Shown here one piece after another: positions 20,513 through 32,610 of a stretch of 64,000 nucleotides of DNA (positions are counted from its first letter, which is position 1; each line of letters starts with the position of its first letter). The position numbers and the translations under genes are program-made. Source of the DNA: Tetraselmis striata (Eukaryota; Chlorophyta; Chlorodendrophyceae; Chlorodendrales; Chlorodendraceae); the NCBI GenBank assembly GCA_006384855.1, contig VCJN01001569.1:1-64000 (forward strand), given 5' to 3'. The notes beneath the pieces are model-generated. The model was given only the letters and a program-made list of their open reading frames with translations, ran no database searches and was not told the origin of the DNA.

Positions 20513-23423
20513 CGGACGGACGCACCTCGGTGATGTGGTCCTGCATGACCAGCCCGGGGTTGTCGTCCGGGATGTTCAGCATCTCTTCGAACAAGTTCAC
20601 CGTGCCCTGGGCGGCCTGCGCGGAGGGAGAAAACCGGCGGGAAAGGGTTTCAGGTGTTTCAGGGAGTCTAGTAGGTTTGCAAATTGGAGGGGGGGGGGTT
20701 TACTAACATGAGAAATCAACCGAGATGCCCACAATCGAAAACAGAATTCCCGAAAGAAAAGTCACGAGCCTGGTCCCCCCCCCCCCCCCTCCCCGATCAA
20801 ATCACAACCCTAAAACCCTTACCGTCTGTAACATCGCATTCGTGCATGCCCTTGATATGCGGGCGTTTTGCGGCTTTTTGTAACTAGGGTTTACTAATGA
20901 AAGCTCAGTTCAAATGTATACCCCCTCTAAATCCTCAAACAAAAAGCCATACAAAAAGTACAATGCTAAAAACACCGGACGTCTACAGCCACGCGAATGA
21001 CAAGTTCGCCGTGGTGCGATCAGACTTGGCGCTGCACACATGTTCCCGCATCGTCTCTCAACGTGGCCTGAGCGCAAGAGCGGGTGGCTTCCACGGCATG
21101 CTGGTGAAGCTCGCGCAACTCTGGCACCAATCCGCCTACGGAAAGTCCGGGTCCAGGGTGGGAGGGAAGGCGGTAGTGGTGGTGGTGGTGGGGGTGGGGG
21201 GGGGGGGGGGGGGAGATTGAGGGCACCAAGGCGGCCGGGCCGCACCTCCAGGTCCGCCATCAGCTGCGCGACCGGCTGGGCGGCGGAGAGGCTGGGGCCG
21301 CTGTACTGCGCGGCGGGCGGCGGCGGGGGCGGCTGCGCCGCGGCGGCGGTCACCCCGGGGCCTGTGCCCAGCACCGCGGACTCGGTGGGCGGGCGGTACG
21401 CGCCCTCCGGGGCTGCACCACAGCGGGGCGGGGCGCGGCGGGGCAGCGGGCAGCCAGCTCAGCGCGGCGGACCCTGCGGCGTGTCAAACCAAGGCCACGA
21501 CCCGCACCGTCTCGATGCGGCACCTGGTGCATGAAGCGCTTATCCGCCGATAGCATTACGGTGATCGGAAACGCGTATCCCATCAGATTGTGTGTTCAAG
21601 GTGGTCATCTTCTGCCGGCCCAGCCCCATTCATTGCCCCCCGAGGGAGGCGCTAAATTAAGATGATGTACCCGGAGAGCACATCCTGCGCGCAAATCAAT
21701 GGAACCATTATAAAGTTCCCGCAAATGCGCGACCTGGTGGCAGAGATGGCATACGTGTACCCAGGTGCCAAAGACAATGGACACCCACAACACTCTTTGC
21801 TACCATCATTCTACCCCGCGCAGCTGACCCCTTTCTCGTGTGCAATTTCGCATCGCATGCGCGGTGGAGCGACGTTGAGTCCGGTTGGGTACGCTTCGCC
21901 CGCCCCAACATCCCCTGCCGCCACCGCCACCACGCTCCGACTGCCGTCCGACGAATCGTGTTGCGTAAATTGCGCCTCTGAGCAGTCACGTTTGGGGTCA
22001 CGTCCGCGACGCTGTGGTTTCAAGTGTGAACTCTGTGTGGTGAGGTGCCCTCACCCGGCTCCTGGGAAGCATGTCACACTGATGATCATTTGGCACTTTC
22101 TGTGGTACCCGGGTGCAGGTATCATCCAGCGCACGGCCGCACTCACCATCCAGGTGCCAGGGCTGCGCGCTGGGCGGGTCCAGGCGCTCCGGCGCCTCCG
22201 CCTCAAACTCCGCCATCGCCGCCTGGATGGCGCGCCGGTCCTCCTCGCTCACGCCGTCCGGGATGTGCTGCTCGCCGCCACCGCCTGCGACAGGAAAGTC
22301 AGCCCCCATCCCATCAACCATCATCGGCATGAGAGCACCGCGTGCCCCCCCCCCCCCCCCCCCCCCTCCCACCCCCCTTGCTTCCCCTCCTCCTCCCCGT
22401 CTGACCCATCAAGACATTGGGCCAACACGGGAATAACCTCGGCTCGTGGACCTGGTACAAGGCGCTCTTGATGTACCACTTGCATTTTAGGGCTAATAAA
22501 ACCCTAAAGTCACCACGCCCGCTAGACGGGCAGACCACATGTCATCGAATGCTATAATGTCATACAGTGTGCCAACCCCATGTTGAGTCCTGCTGGCACC
22601 CGGGTTCGGTCACGGGCAGAGGGCGAGGACTGTATAGCAGGTCCTAGAGAGAGTGGGAGGGGGGGAGGGGCAGCGCTCCCAGGACTAGGGCCTTCCTCAG
22701 GCCGGGTCGTTGTGTTGGGGTCCGCGTTAAGTATTGGACCGATAGCCGAAATGCGATGAACCGGGCAGGTCGAGAACACTGGATACTAACCGCATCATGG
22801 CGCCGACCTTTCAGAGTTGTTCTATCGGATGCGTCAATTATTACGAAGGCAGTAATCACGTTGCCATCTTGATCTCAAGACAAGCGACGCCATCTTGATC
22901 ACATTTCTTGAGGGATATGCCTCAGCGCCTGATGCGGACTCTGATCGCACACGGAGGGGGGCGGCGGGGCCCGGGTGGGGAGAGGGGGCTCACCCGGTGC
23001 CGCCCTCCCGGGGTCTGGCGCAGGCTGCACCGCCACAAAGTCCGCCGGTTTCGCAATCTCGTGCGGCGGGAAGTTCACACCCTTGCGCTGCGGGTGGAGG
23101 AGCATAGCCGGGCCAAAGACGAGGTTGTGGGGGGGAAGGGGGGGGGGGGGGGGGGGGGGAGGGGGTTCAGAGCCTCACGGCATGTTCCATGTACGCACTC
23201 ACAGCTCGTGACAGTATATGCTTTGTCAGTCCTGTGCCAGGGCATTGCGCATCACTCTGAGACATGGATGGTGCCCAGGTGCATGGGGCGCAAGACGCTT
23301 TCGGCCTCCCTACACAGATCAGACTTTTCCCAGGGGCAGCGGCGTGGTGTTAGGGTTTCACAGTGGCCCCCAGAACCTCAACATGACCCTACCACACACA
23401 GCTGCAACACTGTAAAGTGCCCC

Positions 23424-23454
<31 letters not shown>

Positions 23455-25965
23455 GTAGCTTGGCGCCTGGCCACTTAACGGAGGGCTGCTGCCGCGCATC
23501 CCAGGTCCCCCCGGGGGGAACTCTACCGCGCACTGCTGCCCCACCTGCTGTACACGCGCGCGATCGGCCAGGTGCTGGCGGAAACGAGGCCTCTCAGCTA
23601 CGCGCGAGGGCGAGTTTGAACCGCAGCGGCAGTGCCTTTAGGCGGTGGCTGCGCTAGAGGGCGCTTCGCTTGCGTTCCCGTTTGTTGTATGTATAATACA
23701 CTTCATTACACGGTGTTTGGAATCCCTAATACAAAACGTGTTATATACTCCTTACCATTTATATGTATTCGCGTATTTTACGTGTTTACTGATGCCGAAT
23801 AAGGATTATCCGATGCCGCGTAAAAGTACTCGTAATAACTCCCAGAAAGCGTTGCCAGTGTGGTTAGGCTCTTCTGAATTTATTTCCTGGTTTAGCTACC
23901 AATTTTCCGAAAAGTCGGGAAGGGGGGGGGGGGGGGGGGGGGGGGGGCACCTTCATGCTGTCGTACGCGTCCTGGAAGCTGGGGAAGCGCAGCCCGTGCG
24001 CCCAGTCCTCGATCATCTCCAGGCACTTGTTGCTCACGGTGGTGTCCGTGCCCTGCAAGGCGGACCCGCCGCGGGGCGCCCGTCTCAGTGAATCCCGGCT
24101 CAGTACCCACACACGTCATGGCTGCCACCCGCCCTATGCAGTCGCATCACATGTTCGGGGCGCTGCATGGGGTACAGCGGGTGGCAGCGGCGCCCGGGCG
24201 GGAACCCCTCCCCCCCCCTCCCCCCTCTCTCACCGGCTTGCCAGCCATCATCTGGATCGCGGCCCAGGTGTCGTTGAAGGCAAACTTCTGGTGGAACTCC
24301 GGCCCGCAGTTCTTCATGCACGCCTCCAGCGCCTGCAAACAAGGCAGCACCGGCAACCCACCCCATCAGCGTGAATACCCTGGAGACCCACCCATTCCTG
24401 AAATCCGCTCCGCAACTTATCCGTGCGTTGTTTGCAGTCATTAGCAAGCGGTTCATTGCACGTCAAATCGGTGCTCATTTGATGCACGGGAGCTGGTGAA
24501 CACATACGAATGCGTCATGTAAGAACAGCACAAGCTGGGCTTGCGTGCAAGCTAAAGGAACATTCGCTGTGGCTCTGCAACACCTTCGCCTGCATCTGAC
24601 CTCTCGCAGACATGGCAGGTCCTTACTGGCAATGCTCTAGTCACCGCGCCAGCACCCGTGTGGGAACACCACTAACACGCGCCCGCCATGCTCTGTATGC
24701 ATCCAGGCACGGAGGCCCCCCGACACGACGTCAACGCCGCCGCCATCCACGCTTTCAGTCTCCCAGTTGTGGATACCCCGGCTGGTTCAGCAGCGGCGCA
24801 TTTCTTCGAATGGAATTCGCAGGCCTGAGTATATATAATATATGACAAGCACGGGAATCCCACCTTCCTCGTGATTAGGCATCCTGCTGCCCTGCGGCCC
24901 CTCCCGTCGCTTAATGCCCAGCTACATGTACTGGCGACACATCTGGCCAGAGTTTGGAGGAGGAGGGGGTGGGGGTGGGGGGGGGGGGGGGGGTTCACCG
25001 TGAGCGCCAGGATCTGCACGTGCGGGTTGGACCCCGTCAGCGGCTTCTTGAGGTGCTTCAGCGCGTGTTCGCCCGCGTGCCTGCCGAACAACTCCCCCGT
25101 GTCAGCGGGGGAAAGGGTCCTAGTGGCGACGGCGGCGGCGGGGGTGGTGGGAGGGGGGTCTGTCCGGGGCGGCGGCGCACCCCGGGCCGCGCGCGCCGCC
25201 GCGGTTGATGGCGTCGATGAGCTCCATGTTGGTGCCCCAGTCCGGGCCCATCAGCATCTCGCTCGTGGCCTGGCCACCCCCGCAGAGGCACACGCAGCCG
25301 CCGGACGCTCAGCAACAGAGCCCTTCTCGCGCATCCAGACCCCTTCCCCCATTTCAAGTCATCAGCCCCCCTCCCTCGCTTCCCTCCTCAAAGGCTTTCT
25401 TTTGGTTTTTCATAATATGAGCCCCGCCCCCCCCCCCCCCCCCCCCCCGGGGGGGGGGTGGGGCGCGCGATTCCTCTATTCGTCCCCCCTCGCCATGAAT
25501 AGACACATCCCTCCCCTCCTCTGGGCCTCCTCCACAATTGCATACCCCAAGCTAGCCACCCATAGCACAGGTGGCTCCTACCGAAGGTTGATCTGGACCT
25601 TTACCGAGATGGCAAACATTGAGTTCTCCAACTTGAGAGACATGCAGTCGAGCCCGCGTGCGCCGAAGGCCCCATAGGAACGCAGCAGGGCGCGGGGCAG
25701 CGAGACGTGCGGGTGGTTGATTGGGGGCATAGACGTGGGCTAGCAGGGTGAGGGGTGTAGGGCGCCGGCGCCCCACCTGCTGCACCAGGCTCCCGACCGA
25801 CAGCCCGCTCGGTCCCTGTTGCGACACCACCGGCGCCGCCGAGCGCGCCCCGCCGCCACCCCGCCGCCCGCTTTCCTGCCGCTGCTGGGCCGCGGCTTGC
25901 TCGGGGCCGTCGGCGGGGGTGGTGTAGCCGCGAAGCCGCTGCCCCAGGTTTTGCGCCCACTGCAT
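17050..25965 (-). CDS. TOM1-like (TOL) VHS-GAT ubiquitin-binding adaptor, 12 exons, about 557 aa
   Basis: Likely ESCRT-0-like adaptor that binds ubiquitinated cargo on endosomes. Exons in order of translation: 25777-25965, 25181-25269, 24999-25080, 24234-24332, 23951-24052, 22994-23087, 22147-22284, 21246-21412, 20526-20615, 19668-19929, 18380-18460, 17050-17330; all junction phases agree. A Gly/Gln-rich N-terminus (MQWAQNLGQRLRGY) precedes the VHS domain: ATSEMLMGPDWGTNMELIDA, HALKHLKKPLTGSNPHVQIL, ALEACMKNCGPEFHQKF, LEMIEDWAHGLRFPSFQDAY and RKGVNFPP. Then come a linker, GAT helices (VNLFEEMLNIPDDNPGLV; VADQVLGMRERLQAL to LLRRDAL), a polyglutamine stretch, a clathrin-box-like LIDLMDD, and a C-terminus GLFDGLTMG and DPFAEL. 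Opisthokont HRS/STAM add FYVE or SH3 domains; TOL proteins, as here, do not. Exon 12 may start at 17330 or 17321; both fit. Confidence 0.9.
19737..19765 (-). repeat. CAG/CTG trinucleotide run coding polyglutamine in the TOM1-like gene
   Basis: A run of CTG (plus strand), read as consecutive CAG codons in exon 10, gives about eight glutamines after the GAT domain, followed by an Ala/Pro-rich stretch. Confidence 0.8.
24488..24656 (-). repeat. MITE-like dispersed repeat, copy in TOM1-like intron 3
   Basis: It contains TGGGCTTGCGTGCAAGCTAA, TCTGACCTCTCGCAGACATG and CGCGCCAGCACCCGTG, matching the reverse complement of copies 1 and 2 with divergence. The left end is degraded. Confidence 0.55.
25428..25458. 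repeat. C-run joined directly to G-run (homopolymer palindrome) in TOM1-like intron 1
   Basis: About 20 Cs run straight into 10 Gs with no spacer. This is an inverted repeat able to fold on itself. It lies between exons 1 and 2 of the VHS-GAT gene. Confidence 0.8.
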
Positions 25966-26402
25966 CGTAGAGGAGAGGGGTAGGAGCAGTGCTGTCGATA
26001 TTGTACGTCGTACCGATTGTCGCGCGTAACTACTGTGAACTACTGTGCTCAGCAGTAACTTCCTGATGCTCTGCTCTGTTAGGTACGAACAGTGTACGGC
26101 GAAATCAGGGCCCGTGAGTCTGACGCGTGTCTCGGCGTCTGGGAACCAGTTCGTTGTCAAAGCACAGCGGCGATAGGCACAAGGGAGTACTTCGGCCGCG
26201 GCCGCGAAGCAGTGAGTTCAGGTGCGAGAGGGCGAGGAGTGGGCTGTCGTTTTCGCAACAGCAGCAGAAGCGGCTTCGTGGCTTATCACGCTGCAGGTGG
26301 AATCCTTGAACTGCCGGATCTGTGATCATCGACTACCCGTAGGTTTCGCGGACGAGTTCTCCGCGGAGTAAAACCCTTAGTACCTTAGGGTTGCTCTTTT
26401 CT

Positions 26403-26498
26403 AGGCGGATTGCTGTTACGATCTTTTAGTACCAGCCGTACTTTCAGCAGAGGTAGGTGGATTTGTTACTGCCCTTTCGTAATTCACACCAGACCAGT
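26403..26498. repeat. Retroelement-associated repeat, copy 1
   Basis: GGCGGATTGCTG, GATCTTTTAGTACC and GTAATTCACACCAG recur in the same order at 32861-32955 (GGCGGCTTGCTG, GATCTTTTAGTACT, GTAATTCACACCAG), with roughly three quarters identity by eye. This suggests that both mark ends of related decayed elements. Confidence 0.55.
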
Positions 26499-26569
26499 AG
26501 GGTCAGTGTACCCTGTAGTAGAAGTATTTTTTTTCTCCCCCGGAGTATTGTATGGTGTATTTTGTGGCG

Positions 26570-26777
26570 AGATGATCGGCTCCAGAGTTGGTGGTGGTGA
26601 AAAGTGATTTTTTTACAAGGTGGTCTGCGCTGCGGTATATATTCAGCAGTCGGCGGGATGCCACGCCGGCGCTGTCAAGCGTGTGGTAATCTAGTCAGCA
26701 GTGCTAATGAGATTACGTAGGAGGGCATTCAGTGAGGTCGAGATCTAGGGTTGTGACCATGATCTCCTCACATTCCT
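26570..26777 (+). repeat. LTR-like direct repeat, left copy (~208 bp)
   Basis: It is nearly identical to 29318-29532. It begins GTGGCGAGATG and ends ATGATCTCCTCACAT. Only a few differences are visible: A/G near position 10 of the repeat, T/A in the T run, G/T in ATTCAGCAG, and a short indel near the end. It contains GGTATATATTCA, a possible TATA element. Confidence 0.8.
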
Positions 26778-29317
26778 CCCCGCCATAAAGGTGTCAACTG
26801 GAGGTGATATATGTGGAAAAGTGTATGACAGCGCAGTGTGTCAGCAAATGCAGCAGCAACATATGTCAATGTCAGGTGACAGTCACACGCTGAAAAATCA
26901 GCATGGCAGATTTTCAGAGTTGAAACTCCGAAGTGATGTTTGTCAACGACAGGGAACTTTGGTGTGTCACAGGTAGGTGGTGATAGTAATAATGACACAA
27001 AAAGGGCTTTTGAGGTTTTTGTATGTGTTTTGGAGGTCAATGTCTGTGTTGATGACAGTGTGTGTTACGCCGTTGATGGCGCGACCGTGGAAGACTCAAA
27101 GACCACAGCCTGTTGTTGGCCCGATGCAAAGTAGAGCGGACATGTTGGTAAAGGGCAATGATCATTGTGCATTGTTAAGAGGCACTCTCAAAGCCGTACT
27201 ACCGTGTGAACCAGTACCCCTCCGAAGACATGGCACCACGGCGGTAGGTTGTCATGAGGTTCAGCATGACGGGTGCTTGTCAGAATCAAATGGATCTTGC
27301 CTCCGGGTTGGAACCGATTATTGAGACAAGTGGCAGTCGTGACCAGGACCCGCACCTAGGGCGTCCCCCAGGGGCGGGATACGGCTGGCTGAGAACAATC
27401 CACACCATTCATTCCTAAAGCTGCCACCACATCGGAACCCAGTATGGCAGGAGTATACCACACATGAATTCATATGGTGACACATCGCAAGAGCATATGC
27501 TCGATTGCGGAAGGTTGGTTTAGGGCTTGTTGTGTTGTCAACCGCGGTCTCTTATTATTGTTATCAGTAATGTTTTGTTTCATGTGTTTTCTGTTTTCAG
27601 GTAGTATATTTTTGTTTGTTTTGTTGGTTTGTAAGTTTTGTTTGTTTTCACTGTTTGTGTGGTGTATTGTTTTGTTTATTTGTTTTAATTGTTTGTGTGT
27701 TTTGTATGTTTGGTTTGTTTGTTTTATCAGGTGTTCTTTGTTTTGTTTGTTTGTTTTGTGAAGTGTTGTGATGAGTACAAGCAGTAGTAGTAACATCAAA
27801 TGATGAAGGTGGGGGGCTCACCAAGCTCCAGCTTGCACCTGAGCAGCATGAGTTAGTGTTTTCAAGCAGTAGGTAGGGATTATCTTTGAGGTGGTGATTG
27901 ATTGTTTTGTGGGCAGGTGTGATTGTTCTGAAATTATTCAGTGGGTAGGAGTTGTTTTGTTGTTGGTCTCTGCGGTTGATTGGGCACCTTTCTGTGCCAT
28001 GTGTTTGCTCAGCGCAGTCAATTGTTCTTGCGCATTTTTAAGAGCAGCCCTAAGGTTTGTTGTGTCACTAACATCATTGTACATACCACCACTCTTGCGA
28101 GCACGAGCAGTTGTTTTGTTTTATTGGGTCTTTTGGTTGTTGGTGTTTTGTTTTGTTGTGTTTGGTAGTTGGCAGGTTGGCCGGTCAGGTTTCGGTACGT
28201 TTTTGTGGTCCTCTGTGTCATTATCCCTGTCTTTTTGTCTCTGTCAGTAGTGCCAATCTTATCAGACTGCTATTGTATCGTCCCCTCTTGTTAGTTTTGG
28301 GTCGATTGGTAGTTGCAACATAGTGCATGGGCGTGAGAGCCTCAGCATTCAAAGTCTCTTGCTGCATGTATGATTGAACAAGATGCTGCTTCGGGTCTTG
28401 CAACATCTGTAACGTTTGTATGTGCGGCATTGCTTTACTCAGTAAGGGTATAGTAATGATGTAGCCGAACTGTTGATAGCAAGCTGCCCCAACTTATGAG
28501 CAGTGCTGTGATACTTTCGACAACTGGTCTCCAGGTCGGAAAAGTTTGCGGGGTCGACCAGCTCATTGTGATGAGTTTAGGTCGGAAACAAAAAGGCGTG
28601 GGTCAAATTTCTTTGTCAAAGCACAGTGTGATGTGCGTGTGTAAAAAAAACACAGTGTAATGTGCAAGTGTGAGTCGGCAAACGTTGTTGAGAACAAGAG
28701 GCTTGAGAGCCTTTTCTTACAAAAGCACCGCGTATTAGCGAGTAACCTATCAGCGACTGCTTGTGCGGGCGATCAAAAAGCCAACTGTGAAACGGTCCAC
28801 GTAACGACACGCAGTATTGTGAGTAATGGTGCAACTCTGCTACGGGAAAGCTGTTAACTGGTTTGGTGGTGGCTCGATCGTTGGTCCGACAACTTGTCGA
28901 CCTGTGGGCCGAGTTTTTCTCAAAAGTGACGAGTCGACACGTGTGAGTGACGACTGCACTGAAAGGCTCAACAAGCGAGTGTATCAACTCGCGAGCGCAG
29001 TGGTGAGGTTTACGAGTACGAGTGGGCAAGTCTGAGACAAGCCTACACGAGTCGAGGTATGAGTTTCGGTGGCATGGTATGGTATTGTGTGACGAGTTGG
29101 TGTTTTGAGAAAAGGGGATCGCGCAGCAGATCGGGCAGCACTTCCGCTCGTCGGCAGCGGTAATTGACGAGTTTGGTCGACGACACAGTAAAAGCAAGTG
29201 ATACGGGCAAAAGATACCGTCCTCGTAGTCACGAGCAGGACGGTGTAGTGTGGTCGTCGATGAGATTGCTGGGTAGCGAAAGAGTTCCGTGATCGAAGTA
29301 GGTAGAAGCACCAAATG

Positions 29318-29532
29318 TGGCGAGATGGTCGGCTCCAGAGTTGGTGGTGGTGAAAAGTGAATTTTTTACAAGGTGGTCTGCGCTGCGGTATATATTCATC
29401 AGTCGGCGGGATGCCACGCCGGCGCTGTCAAGCGTGTGGTAATCTAGTCAGCAGTGCTAATGAGATTACGTAGGAGGGCATTCAGTGAGGTCGAGATCTA
29501 GGGTTGTGACCCTTACATGATCTCCTCACATA
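29318..29532 (+). repeat. LTR-like direct repeat, right copy
   Basis: Same sequence as 26570-26777, with a few substitutions and a short insertion before CATGATCTCCTCACAT. Confidence 0.8.
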
Positions 29533-30927
29533 TTTTGACGTCAGGGCCTATGCGCACTACAAACAGAACTAACAGCAACTATGAAATGTTGCGAGCAAAA
29601 GAGAGGCATACGCCTGAAACCAAGGTCGAGCAGGAGGCCAGCAGCCAAGAACCAAGGAAGAGCCAAGGGAACCACGAAGTCGCCAAGCTGCCAGGAACCA
29701 AAGGGTCAAGGGACCACCGCCCCGGGGTAGGCCATCAGCCGCGGCGAGTACGCTTGCAGCCAATGACCCGGGTCATAGCAACACATGCCGGCGAGCGACG
29801 CGACGCAGGCGCAGGAGCACCATCACGGGCCGCGCGCGCGGCCGCGACCCCGCCAAGAACGTTGTCTGCATGTGCCATGTTGATGAGCAGGAAGAAAGTA
29901 TTGTATGTATAGTGGTAGCAGGATACTACTGGTGTGAAGCCCTCCCTCACATTGCCTTCTTTGTTGCATAGCATGTATCGCATTCGCGAAATGCTTTACT
30001 CCGCGGGTTGGGGCTTGCCCCAACTCGCATTACTCGAATGGGCCGACGCCCAAACGGGTAGGGCGGGCCTTTCTTACGTGGTCATTTTGATGGCAGTGTT
30101 TTAGGCGGTGATCCGACAGTGTTGGAAATTCCGTCACTGGCCTTCAATCAGTCTTGTAGAATGCTTCGGCCATTTCCTGTTGACTATAACTGAGCGTCGC
30201 CTACCCAGGGCTTCGCGTAACTGGATCGCTGCCTAAACGGGCGTCGTAGAGACGCTGCAAAGGGTTTCACTGGATTAAGTTCTTTCCCGGGGGACGGTGA
30301 AAAAAACCGGCGTGAAGCGCTATCCAGCGCTCCCTCCTTTCTGCATAGTAGTCTACCCAGCAGCCTTTTCGCACACTGCACCTCACGTACCGCATGTACA
30401 GTTCTTCAAATTTGACGGTAACGACAACCTGCGACAGCTATATTTTCAGGATTACTCGGACACCATTTTGCTTAGAGATGTGTTCTTAGAGTTTCCTTTC
30501 TCCACCCTAGGATATGCAGGTGCCGACACCTGCTGCATATGCGGCCTCTCCGCCACGCCATGAATTTGACGGGCCGGCCACAAAGCAATCGCACGCATGT
30601 ACGGATAGCCTGGTGCTTGAATTAACGCCGTAGTACGGCACTTTCCGTGCCGCACTCGGCAGAAACAACGATCACCCTAGTACCCATCCACCCTTAAAAA
30701 ACCACAATTGTCCGCTAGATGGGACCACTCTCTAAGCAGTTTTATGCCGGCCTCTTGCATGCACAGCACTCGCGGGTTTCGGTCCGTGCAGAGTGCTCAT
30801 GCCCCCGGAAAAGGTTCAAAACTTTCCATCCCCCCCTGCGCTCTACTCATGCTACTACATGACAAACTCAAGTCAAGTCTTTTCAATATCCTTTCCTCGC
30901 AGTTTCCTCCCGGACGACCCCTTCGAT
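29533..30927. other. Retroelement-rich spacer without supported genes
   Basis: No intact gene is recognised. Several open frames exist but show no domain. It probably belongs to the same block of decayed elements as its neighbours. Confidence 0.4.
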
Positions 30928-32000
30928 ATGTCTAGCAGCGGCTCACATAATGACCCCAAGATGTTCGACACTGGCAAAAAGGCGGCGGCTATCGAGGGCT
31001 TCGAGACACATGTCAATGTTCAAGAACGCATCGAGACAACGTAGCCCATCCATGAGCAACTCTCCCAGTTCTTCGCTACCCAAGAGCCTTCCATGCCGCC
31101 GGCTGCCGCCGACGAATAGGGCGCCACAGCACCGGGCGGGAACGAGTCCCGCGCCGGTGGTAAGGACCAGAATGTCCGCGCGACCTTCGCTCCCTGGAGC
31201 GAACCCCACTGCCTTGATTGGAAAATTTCCCTCGCTATTGCTATATGCCCGGCGGTTTCGAGGACGGACTACCCATCAACGACAGCTCGAGTGCATGCTT
31301 GGTAACCCTCGTCTTCTGCCGGCAACGCACGAGTACTACCAATCCGCGTGCTACGGGCGGGCCGCCTTCGTCGCCGCGGCGCGGCCGTCGAGCTTCGAAA
31401 GTTGCTAGGTGCGGCGTGCGCCACCGAGCGAAGGAATTGTTACGCCCGCATGATTCGGTCAGCGGCTCGAGGCCGTCGTCCACAACATGGACGCCATCGA
31501 CTACGACGGGCATCGGTTCCGCTTGGCCTACCTTCGGAAGCCATGGGACACGCAGATGCGCAACGGCGACATCTTCGCCCTCGACGTTGTGCACAAACGC
31601 TACCCCCGCCCCGGTACCGATAACATGGGGTCATCCGAGTTCACCGAGCTTCTGAAGCTCTACAAGAACCGTGTGTACGACGCGAGCATCGCGAGCGCCG
31701 CAAAGACATCTCCCACATCACTTCCCGGAATAACCCGTAATACCATAGAGCGAAAACCCCCCGAAATTGTTATATTGATATGCGGTTTGGCCCGTTGGTA
31801 CACGCTGCACATGCGGCAGCGCGACGCATTTATTCGCATCGCGAACTACGGTACAAGGTACCGCGGGAAGTGATGTAGCATGTCAGCGCTTCGGTTGTGG
31901 CCATCGACGCAACGGCCGCAACCCGGATGGCGGCGGCGGCAACCGCGACAACTTTAAGACCACGCACCGGCGGCGCGCGAAGCTCCGGCGCCACGAACCG
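30928..32000 (+). pseudogene. Decayed Gag-like gene, homologous to the ORF1 at 56590-57465
   Basis: The best-preserved part (about 31490-31720) encodes FRLAYLRKPWD, LDVVHKRYPRP and YKNRVYDASIASAAK. The intact element has FRLAFLRKLNE, LDVLRAQHFQP and YERRVFEATVASSAK at the same spacing, a clear protein-level match. An upstream ATG TCT at 30928 may correspond to the MSDGEE start. The segment between is broken by stops and frame changes. An insertion-like stretch follows (31720-31870), then an RNGRNPDGGGGNRDN remnant of an Arg/Gly-rich tail at about 31905-31955. Such a protein would coat element RNA or DNA; here it is dead. Confidence 0.65.
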
Positions 32001-32610
32001 CCGTCACCAAGGACATAGCCAAGGACGCCGGTAAGGTCAAGGCAAAGGCCGAGACCTCGCTCGGCGGCCGACAAGGCCGAATGCTGGGGTGCTCCGCCGT
32101 GCCGGCCCCATGCAAATGTGTTTCGAAGACACACCTCCGGGCGTGCCTTCCAAGCGACGACGATGCACTTGAGTCATTGGCATGAGCGGGACTCCCTAAC
32201 TAAAGACCTCTATGTCCGGATCGTCGTCCTTTCACTAGCATTGCATGAGTCAACCCCAACCTGGCCTTCGAAATCACGAGTCTACACCGACTCATCCTCC
32301 TTTCTAGTACGCCCATCCGCCCGACCTGCCGCGCTAACCGTTTGTGCCCGCCGCTCGCACAGCTCTCGCGCGCGCAGCCCGCCGCCGAGCCATGTGCTCA
32401 TCATTACGAGGTGGGCGGCTACAACACCAGGTCTTCACGGCATCATCTTTGTGCTACGCATGGTCCCATCGTCAATGCCCGGCCGACGCCGTCGACCAAC
32501 CCCGCGGCGGTGTACGGCGTGTTTCGGCGTGTCCGTCGCTCCACGAAGCCGCCTAGCTACGTGCGTCCTTCATCGAGGTCGACGAGGCGAAGGCCCCTTG
32601 GAGCGAGCTC

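Larger units (their letters stand above)
26570..29532. mobile_element. Putative decayed or non-autonomous retroelement bounded by ~210-bp direct repeats
   Basis: Two near-identical direct repeats bound a 2.5-kb interior rich in T/G on the plus strand (for example TTGTTTGTTTTGTTTGT runs at 27600-27760). No complete Gag, reverse transcriptase, integrase or recombinase is recognisable inside. The high similarity of the ends implies recent activity, while the interior lacks coding motifs, so it is probably non-autonomous. It could be an LTR-type element or a split-direct-repeat element whose B repeats I cannot find. Confidence 0.5.

Noticed and set aside
20910..21374. Minus-strand frame with long polyproline stretch
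   Set aside because: Only the part 21246-21412 is a real exon of the TOM1-like gene. The polyproline comes from translating an intronic C run.
21662..22471. Plus-strand open frame of 269 codons
   Set aside because: It runs antisense through an intron and exon 7 of the TOM1-like gene; low-complexity Pro tail and no domain.
28616..29314. Minus-strand frame of 232 codons inside the repeat-bounded element
   Set aside because: Composition follows local repeats and there are no Gag, RT, integrase or recombinase motifs.
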